Assembly: GCF_023078275.1 (NCBI RefSeq)
Contig: NC_062990.1
Coordinates: 4,913,549 to 4,977,548, forward strand
DNA from: Leguminivora glycinivorella
Taxonomy: Eukaryota > Arthropoda > Insecta > Lepidoptera > Tortricidae
DNA length: 64,000 bases
Direction of reading: 5' to 3'
Made by a program: the position numbers and the translations under genes. The notes under the pieces are model-generated. The model searched no databases. It was not told the DNA's origin and saw only the letters and a program-made list of their open reading frames with translations. Every line of letters starts with the position of its first letter. The stretch's first letter is position 1. Shown one piece after another: positions 32,301 to 44,300 of the stretch.

Positions 32301-35300
32301 ATGAGACCTGCGCAACCAACGGGGGTACTGGACGAACTAGCCCGGGTTATGATGGTACCATACCCCATTGGCGTAAGTCTAGAAGCTACCCAAGGGTTTG
32401 CAGAGGTACTGGCTGATATTCCAGCCTCTGGGTTAATGATGTCTCCTCTTCCCATTGTTGAAAGTCTACCAGAAACCTGATGAACAGGGGTACTGGCCGA
32501 TCTTTCAGACTCTGGGTTTAACGGCATTGAACGTGTTAAGGCATCATTCCCCATCGGTGGAAATCTACCAGACACCGGATTTGGAGCTAGCGTAGAAGCT
32601 TGTCCAGATCCGGTTGCAGGTTTGTGTGTATGTTTGGTGACTGGCTGCTCTCGTGCTAAGGGTTTACCTTGAAGAAGAAAATGTAACCTGTAGTTTTATG
32701 TGGAATAGACAGTTAAATACAACCATGATATAAAATGTCAGAACTGGTCATGATGCAGCGTAGCCAGATCTACGGAAAAGTCTGTAGATCTACGGATTTC
32801 GGGGCTTCAACACAGACCTACGGATTTTTTTGAAATTTCTACGGAATTCCAATAAACACAATTTTTTACTAAATATTTTTTCAATTTTTTTGAAATATAT
32901 CGAAACCCTAGTTTGAATATAACATTAAAATAAAATAAGAAGTTATAAAGTCAGGTAATATATAGATAAAAATACTACTAATATGGGAACCTCATTAACA
33001 CTGGCAACACGTGCGAGAGGGACACCAGCCCAAACAATGCCCTCTCATGTGGACCGTTTTCGCTAGTCTGATACGATCGACTTTCTGTTTCAGTAATAAG
33101 GTTTAATTTCGTATGGCAAAAAATGTGATTGAGCTGTCCCCTGTAAAGGTCTTTGCGTATGTCACGCTTCGGATGTGCTTCGGACTCACTTCGGACTCAA
33201 TTCGGACTATAGCGACTATTTATACTTTTGCGTTTCGTTACACGCCGCTCACGCTGTACAAGATGTAACTTTCTAAGGCTACACTAATGTAGTAAAAGGG
33301 AACGGAATTGAAGCGTACCAATAGTGTAGGTACGCACTGTAATAATATGGCGAAAAAGTAGAAGTGCTACATACACTTCTACTTTTCATTACTCATTATT
33401 TATGCTTCAATATAGTCTGTCAAACAGAGGTGTGTAACAGTAAAAAGGCGCGAAATTTTAATTCTTCGTGTCTTTTAATTATCCTATTTTATTTTAATTT
33501 TCCGCTTTTTCTAGAGACGGAATCGGCCATAAAAACTTAAAAGAAAAGTCTGTAGAACTACGGATTTTTTAAATTGCAATCTACGGAATTCTACGGATAT
33601 TTTGGCCGCAGCCTACAGATTTACAGAATTATAATCTGGCAACACTGTCATGATGGCCAATTTATAACGTGGTTTATTATATAAATACGATTTCGTTCAT
33701 ATCTTATACTTGCAACTCATGCAAGCAGCAGAAAAAGTACCCAAAAGAATATACAGTTTTTGCACATTGTGCAAGATCTTTGACAGATATGTTTAAGGTG
33801 ACTTGTGGTAAGATTTTAGGGGTTTTCATAAGGGGTAGATAAAAAATAGTCCGTGTAGCGAAACATTACGTCACGGTGGCTTTCAATCTTTCTCGTACAC
33901 ATACAATCACGCCTGTTTCCCAGAGATCAGATCACGGATTTCCATTTACTACGATACTGACAAACGGGCAAATACAATCTGGGTGAATTCAAGTCAAGAG
34001 TGAATAAGCTATTACTGAAGCAGTGAGCTACAACCTCGGCCTTGTCGTCACTTTCCATCAGGTGCGACTAAGGTCAATCACTGGCCAGTTTATAATAAAT
34101 AAATAAAAAAACAAAAAAAAAACACTTTCGCTTCACACACTTTCATAAAGTTTCTTGTACACGGTCGTCAGTTTCGAGTACTTCTTACCTGGCCTTTTTG
34201 CAATATCTCCGATTTGATCAAGAAAAGTTCGCCTAGGTCTTCCACTTCTAACTGACCCTTCCACTCTTTTTTTATGTACTTTCTTCGTTACTCTCCTCTC
34301 ATCCATCCTCTCTACATGCCCGAACCACCTTAACATACCCATCTCAATCTTTGTCACCACATCTACATCCACTCCACACTTCTCTCGTACCCCTCATAAA
34401 AACCCCATTAATACCTTACCCGACCTCAAGTCACCATCCCTCTAGCAAACTTGCCTTGTCGCGCGCGAGTCCATACTTGAAGTCGCGCTTGATGTATGGA
34501 CTCGCGCGCGACAAGGCAAGTTCTGCTAAAGGGTCTGGTGGGCACTCGACAACTATGCTCAGATTTTCACCATACAAGCGGGCGGTTATGGATTACGACC
34601 GGTGGATTCTAACGTCATCATCCTCCTTGTGTTATCCCGGCATTTACCACGACTCATGGGAGCCTGGGGTCCGATTTCATAACTAATCTGAAGATTTGGC
34701 GTCAGCACTAGATTTTACGAAAACGACTACTATCTGACTTTTCAACCCGAAGGGTAACTAGGCCTTATTGGGATTAGTCCGGTTTCCTCACGATGTTTTT
34801 CTTCACCGAAAAGCGACTGGCAAAATAGTAAACGACATTTCGCACATAAGTACTATCGTACAGTATAGCCACTCCCGCTCCCCGCTGAAAGTGCCGCCAC
34901 CCCTTCACGGTTACCTCACAGTTATCGCCTGTCAAAAACGCGAACAGTCGACCTGTCATATTGCACTCATAGAGGCATGGTACGCGTTCACCTACACGAG
35001 CTTAGAATGTGTGATGGGAACGCGCCTCTTTCATATATTTTATCGCCAGTGTCCGAGATGTGCCTGGGGTCCGCTTTGACAACTAATCCCAAGATTTGGC
35101 GTAGGCACTAGTTTTACGAAAGCGACTGCCATCTGACCTTCCAACCCGAAGGGTAACTAGGCCATAATGGAATTAGTCCGGTTTCCTCACGATCTTTCTG
35201 ACGTAATGCGCCATTTTTTGTCAGGCAGTGAATGTGTTAAATTTGCCGTACCTTGGTTTTGATATCCGCCCTGATTCTGATAACCACCGCCACCGCCTCG

Positions 35301-38300
35301 ATTGTCGTAACCTCTGCTTTGGTTATCGTAACCACTTTGGTTGCCTTGATACCCTCCTTGGTTACCCTGGAAACAAAAATAAACTTTATTCTTGTAGTTC
35401 ATAGAGTCTCACAATCATTTCGATGAATTAAATAATTAAATAATATACGACATTCTTACACAGATTGACCGAGTCCCACGGTAAGCTCAAAAAGAATTGT
35501 GTTTTGGTTACTCAGACAACGATATATATATAATAATTATTCACATACTCAATATTACATAGAAAACATCCCGTCTACACAAGCCTTCTTGAGCTTACTG
35601 TGGGACTCAGTCAATCTGTGTAAGGATTAATGTCCTATAATATTTATTTATTTATAGTTCGTCGCCGAGCGATGAATATAATAATAATAATAATAAGCCC
35701 GCGGGGGCAGCTTGTGGCGAGCTGACGGTGAGTGGCGACACCGCGGACCCCTATTCCTGAGGGCACTTCCATCTAGCCCTCGCCTCTGCGCTTGCCTTAA
35801 CCGGCCGGCCAGAGTGGATTCGCAAGAGCGGGACCTATGCTCCAGGTTGGAAGTGTAAAATGTCATAACGCCGGCGGCCTGCTGAATGGAACACCAGGAA
35901 CCAAGCTACCGCAGACTCACCTCTCGACAACCTTTTAGCCACTCTCAAGTGTTGCTCTGTTGTCGCACCGTGCGTGCGGCCGTTTTGCAGGGCCCACTCA
36001 ATGAGTTGGCGAGTCACCGCCTGCCTTTTACAATTGTGAGACTAATTGTCACGGCAGGTGTCCGATAGTCTCCTCCCATAGCCCTTTAACCAGTTCATCC
36101 AACTTTCAAAACAATAACCCATGACCTTAGCTCCCATCGCAGCACAAAAGTGCTGCACTGCAATAGTCTTTGCACCTGGCGGGGACCATCTCCGGGTGTA
36201 TCATATTGTGCGCTCGGGGATGGTATCCGCCACGTGTGTATCCCTTGCCTTTAGATTAAAATGTCTAAAAGGGCCTCTGTGATGTTGGCTTTGGCCCCAC
36301 GCATGCCTCCCAAAGGTCCGGGACCCCATGGTCCCGAGATATGGAAAAGACAAACAAATAATAATAATAATATTCTTTATTGTGCACCATACAGAAAAAA
36401 AAAATACACAAGATGGATCACGCTTAATAACTAGGTAACAACAGGCGGTCTTATCGCTAAGAAGCGATCTCTACCAGACAACCTTTAGGTAGCAGGAAAC
36501 AATGAAAATAGATCATTAAACGGGTAGTGCCGATATATATAAATTACAATGAATAAAGTATTATATATAATATAGTACATAAATACATACATAAAGATAT
36601 ATAATAATAAATACCTGTATAATATATAAATACTATATACCTACTTAAATACGTACATATACATAAATATATATAAGTCGCTCGCTCTCTCTCTTTCATT
36701 TACACGGGAGCGACTATCTTTTGTTCCTTTCTATCGTCCATTGCTCATCGCTTTCGCGAGACAATGTAAGGGGTAGAATAGTTTTTTTTTTATCAAAAGC
36801 TGGTTACCTGGTATTGGTTGCCCTGGTAGTTTTGGTTGTTGTAACCGCCGGGAGGGACCTAGTACGTTTAGTTGGAAAGTCACATGAAAAGTTGTCGTAA
36901 CTTAATAATAGATGGCGTAGCATTCGAAAATCTTGACTGATAACTCTATACTATATATTCAATATGCTCTATAGCACGCTCATCCGCTCCGCTGTATACC
37001 TCGCTCGCTCCGCTGCATACCTCGCTCGCTCCGCTGCATGCCTCGCTCGCTCCGCTGCATGCCTCGCTCGCTCCGCTGCATACCTCGCTCGCTCCGCTGC
37101 ATACCTCGCTCGCTCCGCTGCATGCCTCGCTCGCTCCGCTGCATACCTCGCTCGCTCCGCTGCATGCCTCGCTCGCTCCGCTGCATACCTCGCTCGCTCC
37201 GCTGCATACCTCGCTCGCTCCGCTGCATGCCTCGCTCGCTCCGCTGCATACCTCGCTCGCTCCTATGCATACCTCGCTCGCTCCGCTGCATACCTCGCTC
37301 GCTCCGCTGCATACCTCGCTCGCTCCGCTGCATACCTCGCTCGCTCCGCTGCATACCTCGCTCGCTCCGCTGCATACCTCGCTCGCTCCGCTGCATACCT
37401 CGCTCGCTCCGCTGCATACCTCGCTCGCTCCGCTGCATACCTCGCTCGCTCCGCTGCATGCCTCGCTCGCTCCTCGCTCCTCGCTCCGCTGCATACCTCG
37501 CTCGCTCCGCTGCATACCTCGCTCGCTCCGCTGCATACCTCGCTCGCTCCGCTGCATACCTCGCTCGCTCCGCTGCATACCTCGCTCGCTCCGCTGCATA
37601 CCTCGCTCGCTCCGCTGCATACCTCGCTCGCTCCGCTGCATACCTCGCTCGCTCCGCTGCATACCTCGCTCGCTCCGCTGCATGCCTCGCTCGCTCCGCT
37701 GCATACCTCGCTCGCTCCGCTGCATGCCTCGCTCGCTCCGCTCCGAGCGTGCACTCATGCTCAGAGAAGACATGAACTGACCTGGTATTGGTTGCCCTGG
37801 TAGTTTTGGTTGTTGTTGTAACCGCCGGGAGGGACCTCGTAGGTTTGGTAGTTGCGGTTTTGGTTCTGGTTGAACGCCGCTGGACTGGTTTGGGGGCTGA
37901 AAATAACATAAACCAAAAAATTATTCTAAGAAGTAAATCCAATATTAATGGGAAAGTGTGTGTCTGTTTGTTTGTCCGTCTTTCACAGCAAAACGGAGCG
38001 ACGAATTGACGTGATTTTTTATGTGGAGATAGTTGAAGGAATCGAGAGTTGACATAAGTTTCAATTTATCGCGAGTGAAGCCGCGGGCAATAGCTGGTAA
38101 TTAATTAGGCTTAAATGTAAATTCTGTGTATTCGTGTAATTTTTTTCTAGAACTTCACCAACCCATATTAAAATAAATTAAATTTTAACGATATATTTGC
38201 GTTTTGCTGGAAAAAAAAAGACTGAATAAGCTATTACTGAAACGGTGACCTCCATCTTAGACTGTTTTCATTTTTATCAAGTGTGACCAGGGTCAATCGC

Positions 38301-41300
38301 CCGGTATTTTTTATTTTATTTTTGTTTATGGCAAGTTGGCAACATTGTTTATTTCAGCCAATCATTATGTTCCACAGTTTATAAACAGTTATAAAGTAGC
38401 GTGTGCAGTTACAGTAAGTATATTATCATGTAGGTATAAAAACGCCTGTGACATTACATTTTTATCAATGATTGATATTCATGATTCATGTTTTGTCTTT
38501 AGACATGAATCACTGTGTTTATCAATAACTTTAAGCTGAGTTTAGACGAGCAAGTTATTGTTGCAAGTTTTGAGACAGAAGCATATGCAAGAAAGAGATG
38601 CAGATATTTGCCACTCACTCTTACCTATAGTTGCGTCTCAAAACTTGCAGCAATAACTTGCTGGTCTAAACTCAGCTTTACGTGCGGTTGACGTCAAGAA
38701 ATGTTGACTTTTTTGTAGGAAAGTCGCATAAAAATTTCCATCATATGTGAGTGTGGACGGGAAAACGTCCCGCTTTGTCAGTTTATTCATGTAAAGATAC
38801 AAGTAAATTTCGCCTTAATGTTAACCGACAAAGTGGGTCATTTTACTAAACACACTCACATATCAAGATTCCCCTTTCGAAATTACCCGAGCAGTTCTGT
38901 CATTCGGAATTACCCTAACGCACCTCATCTTTGTATTCAGACCAAAAATTATTTAAAAAAAAACTGTTAAATAACTTACTAACTTATTGGATGTCGATTT
39001 TACTTAATTATTATCTTCATTTCTTTGTTATTTTAAAAATATCAATAAATTTTGTAAAACACAACCTCTTGTACGGGGTTAACGTTAGTGATAAACCGAA
39101 AAACTACTGAACGGATTTTTTGATGCGGCTTCCACCTATCAATAGAGTCGTTTTTGAGGCGATCTAGTCTCTCTGTCGAATCGCGACCGCCTATGCCTTC
39201 GCCTATACATCTTTTAACACTCATATGTTGAAACATACAGGAAAGAAAGAAACAACAAATAAATAAATAAGTGTTTATTGCATCTTACCGCTGGTCGCCC
39301 TGGCCCTGGTTGTACCCGCCCTGCACGCGCCCCCCGCCCCCGCGCCCGCCGCCGCCCCCGCGCCCGCCCGCGCCGCCGCGCCCGCCCCCGCTGCCGCTCA
39401 TGCCGCCGCCACGACCGCCTCCCTGATAATTCAACAATGATTTTCAGACCTCAATATAGAGCATAACTTTCAAGCCGACTCAAAGTCACCACACGTGTGA
39501 TTTCCCGTAGTAATTTAATATGGGAACTTTTGTAACCTTGAGACCGACACCGAACGACCACGGGCGCGCCATCTGTCGCAGTCGCGGTGCTTTACTCAGG
39601 CCACACGCTCACAGCGCGCACCCCGCATCGTTACAACCGCATCGCGCACATCGATATATCAATATGGGCCAAATTGTCAAAACTGAGGTTCAAAAGTTCT
39701 AAGCTTGTGCCGAGAGATGGCAGTCTATGCACTGTGATTACACATTTTAGTTAGACAGTAACTCTCTCTCTTTTTAAATTAAAGGAAAAATGAAAAAATT
39801 CACACCTCCGGCAGGACTCGAACCTGCGACCTTTGGCCTTGTCGTTCAACTTCAGTTAATTTGACTTTATTCAAGGTCAAATTACTTTACCCACTAGTGA
39901 ATAAAATGCGTTTTTACCCGCTGGTATTAAAGGACAAAACACGTGTTTCCAAGTAGGCTTGTGTCGTTCACGAACTATGAACTGTTAGGAATAAAATCCC
40001 ATCAATGACCGAAATGAACTGAATCTTTCCATGGTCTGAGAATCGGTCTTTGCTCATTTAGTACAGTATAGGATCGGCGAGCGCGAGCGGTTTGGATCGA
40101 GAACGAATGTGTGACTACGCCGACCGAGAGCGAGAGCTACTTAGCAGAGCAACAAAAAAAGTTAAGTTTTCATATTAAACTTCGGTTACTTACAACCTTT
40201 CGGCCCGGAATGTTACTATCTGTGGACAATTCGTATCGTTTTGACACTATTCGGTCCCATTCGTTCTGATCTTTCCGACATTCCGACCGCAGTGGTCGCT
40301 GGTCTGGTTGAACTAAATGAGCAAAAGACCTAAAAGAGCGAACTAGTTCGTGGGAGCGATTGAACGAGATCGGAGCGCTCCGATCAACGAACGAAACGGC
40401 ACAAGCCTATTTCCGAGCTAGTGAGGGGAAAAATATTTTACTTATAAGATCTTACTGTAACGTTTTCATGGAAATAAATATTTCTATTCTATTCTTTCAC
40501 ATCTACATTGAACTATTGCCGCGCGAGCACATTAGCTCGCAACGTGCCTTGTTCTGTATGGACTCGGCTAATGAATAGTATAATTAATTAATGAGCATTT
40601 CTTTTATTTGCCACTTTTATGAAATGTGATATTTTTGAAAAAAAAAAATGCTATTTCTACTTAGAATTACTAGCTTTTTCAATCCTTTAGTTAAAAAAAT
40701 TGTCCCATACGATTTTTTCTTATTTTGTTACCATTTTCCGTACATGTTGTATGGGGTAACAGAAGAGGAAAGTAACAAAAATGTATGGAAATTCTGGGAC
40801 ACTTTTTGTCTCCCAGTGAGATTGAAAGTACTCGTGATTCTGAGTACAATTGACCTGAAATTCCCTAAAACAATCAAAATTTTTTTATTGCCAAAAAAAG
40901 AAATGCTCTAATATTTTTTATACCTGTGGCCCCGGAGTCCGCTGTTGCCAGGAAGGCATCTCTGGCGGCGGGGGCTGCGCCTCGTTAGGCCGCCCGCCGC
41001 GGTCCGGTACCTGCAACAATTGTTATAATAAGGGCCGATTTCATCAAACCGTCCGCCACCGTTCAAGCGTTCGTTAGATTTTATTGAATGGCAAGTTCCA
41101 TAGACATCTGCTGCGTGACGATGATGTGTCTGCCAAATGCGGTTGATGCACAGACCAACCCCTATAGACATCCATTACAAGACGACTCGCGGTCGCCAGC
41201 CTTCCTAGTATTTGCACTGATATAAGCGCGGGCGCTTGCCGTGCCCGATCAGTATCGACCAAGTAACAGACCCGAAAGCAGCGCGTGTTTTTCGCACTAA

Positions 41301-44300
41301 AAAATTGGAAAAGGGTATTTTGATTCCTTAAAGATGTCCACCTGTAGTGTGAAATGGTGTGGAAAGGTAACAAGAAGCTCAAATTTAAAAACAGACGGCA
41401 TTACATTCCACAAATAAGTCATATTTATAATTTATTCAGAGCCGGCATAGGTCAACTTACATTGGCCACTTACGCGTCAGTAGAGGGACAGTCATACTTC
41501 TGTCCCTTTTCATCTGTCGCGACTGCCCGCCGTCCTTGAAACGGCCAATCATTAACCAGCGCGCTTAACACATTCCCCGCCCGCTCCTCGCACCCCAAAC
41601 ACTGGTGACTCGTATCGCGAACAAAATATACAAGATTGCCACTCTATAGGAGGTTCTCTGTGGAGTCTGTGGGTTGATGCAACTGGCCCTAAGTAGGATA
41701 TCACAAGGAAGAGTTCAAAGAGGGCGGTCGCACGAAAATGTACGTCTTTTGGATTCAACCAGGACTTAGTCCCACCAAAAAAGCGAGTAAAGATGAGCTT
41801 TAGGGTTGCAAAAAAACGGTTTATTTTCTGGCTTGAAAAAAAAAACATGAAAAAAAAGCCAGTTTTTTTTCTGGAGTATGTTTTTTTTCTAAAGGATGAA
41901 ATCTCAAAATTTGCAAAACAGTTAATACTTTTATACGGTTTTTTAGACTTCATGCCTATTAAACGAATTTACATTTAATAACTTTAATTTCTGGTTTAAT
42001 AAAACTAACATTTACACAATCTGTAGCTAGTACTTGTCGCTATTTACTGTTGGCAACACCACCGCCTCCAACTCCACGCCGCATCGGGGATTCCCCAATA
42101 AACGTTTGCATACTGAATGTTTATCGAATTAAAATGTACGTTATTGTCATTGAAACGTTACAAATCACGAAAAACCGTTATTGTCATATTATTTGTCATC
42201 TGAAAAAAACCATGGTGCTTGGTGTTTTTTCATGTTTTTTTCATAATTCTGAAAAGAAAACATTTGGTTTTTTTCTATTTGCAACCCTTGATGAGCGGCG
42301 ATAAATCGGCTCATTACTCCGTGGCCGACGAGGTGGTGGACTACGTTCGCCGGAAGACTGTAGCCAGCGTGCTACGAACTAAGATGATATAGTTGATAAT
42401 GATAATTGATAACACTGCAGTTTCCACCGATATAACGATTTATTGATAATATGATAAAACTGATACAATTATTGAATACACTCCGCGGCGGTCGGGCATG
42501 TACTGTCTCATATAGGTAAAATAAATGCTGACTGACGGAAAGTGCTGATGAGCGAAATGTTAATCCTTGTACGGACCGCACAAGTACATTACGATACAAG
42601 TGCGTAAAAAAGGAAGTTCGAAAACGACCATCTGTACTGAAAAGATATTTTTCAACATACCTGCCCAATAATAACTTTGTTAACATCGCTCTGCGTGTTT
42701 TTCCTGACGCTCGCGCTTGACGTTTTCTCAACCTGCAGCAACGAAGTCCTGGCGGCTAAGAAGTCTGACAGTTTGACGTCGGGTTTGATTCTCAGTTGCT
42801 CGCGTTTCGGCCGGTAGGCTGATTGTATTACGTCCTTCTTGTTCTTGAGGCGTTCTGACCACTGGAAAAAAGAGTTTTGAATGATTCACGGTTATTTTCA
42901 TGACTACTACCTAACTGACTTACTAATAAGTGGGCATGTTAAAAACGAGGCGAGCGATATTGAGAGGTATGAGCGATTTGAGGTCTAAAAATGTCGAAAA
43001 TAAAACGTTCAGTGTTATCAGTTACATGATTCTTTTTTCCATGGTCATGATGCATGTAACTGCGTCGGATTATAATAATCTATTGAGTGCTTCGAGGAAT
43101 TGTTCGGATTAATCCCTACCGCTTCTTTCCGCCATCGCCCTACGCGACAACATTTCCATCTCCATCATTTAGATGGCTGGCAGTCCTCAACTGTGCGTTT
43201 CTCCAGAAACTTCCTGCCTCGCACAGCTAAACTGTGGAATGAATTGTCGCCGGTATTTCCGGATTGATACGACCTTCAAATCTTCAAGAAAAGAGCGTAC
43301 ACGTACACCCATCTTAAAGGCCGGCAACGCACCTCCAACACCTCTGGTGTTTCGGGTGTCCATGGGCGGCAGTGATCACTTACCATCCAGGCGACCTGTC
43401 TGCTCGTTTGCCTCCTATCCCATAAAAAAAATACCCGGTTAAGATTATATCAGAATTAAGCGCAACACTGAAGAATTTAAAACATTCCAATGTATTCGTC
43501 ATCAATGTAATCGAAAATATTCACCTAAACGAATACAAACTGAATGAAAAATTAAAACTAGTAACCAACAATTTTCAAAACTGTGTATTTGTTGAAACGA
43601 ACCGAAATATTACGGAAGGCCTAATTCATGAAATAAATAAATTAGAATATCGAAAGAAGTTCTTAACATATAATACGCCTAAAACATATACGAAAATAGA
43701 CAGACAACAAACTGAATTTCTGATTGCCAAAGGAAATAATATAAATAAAATTGGGGATAGAAGTAAAATTACATACTACTTTAAAAGAGTTATGAAAAAA
43801 AATAACAATAAAATAAACAATACTGCACAAGCTGAGAACCCCTTCAACGACGGCTCCTCCGTGCGGGATGCTTCGATGGAAAATTTACTCGGATCCCAAA
43901 ACTCGACTGCAGCGGAGGAAAACGATCATCTCAAAGTGCCAAATGTTTCGGCTGAGCTTTTTCGTGAATAATGTTACAGTGCTTCATCAAAATATTTGTG
44001 GTCTTCTTACCAAAAGAGAATCATTAGAAATTTGTTTACAGGAATTTACAGATACTAACATGGACATTGATGTAATCTGCTTATCAGAAACATTTGTAAA
44101 GTCCGGAGAGGAAAAAAACATTTACATTAAAAATTACAAAGTATGTTCCTATTTTTCGAGAACCCGGCAAAAGCGAGGGGAGTATGTATATTATGTAAAA
44201 ATCACGTAGAATACAAAGAACTTACACTCTTAAAATGTTTTTCCAGTGAACATACTTTTGAATGCTGCGGTATTGAAATCCCTGCGTATAAGTGTATTGT

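Noticed and set aside
32555..32575. GTG as the start of the DUF4780-like frame
   Set aside because: GTG is not a normal eukaryotic nuclear start; the first in-frame ATG is at 32554, and an upstream exon is possible.
37000..37742. CRISPR-like array
   Set aside because: Units are contiguous with no unique spacers, and the DNA is eukaryotic.
36946..37942. Long open frames of 160-320 codons on both strands
   Set aside because: They are a by-product of the stop-free 21-bp minisatellite. The FAM98 exon and its splice sites at 37782-37896 explain the only coding part, in a different frame.
40648..40911. 87-codon plus-strand frame
   Set aside because: AT-rich sequence with oligo-A/T tracts and no motif or splice context; not enough to call a gene.
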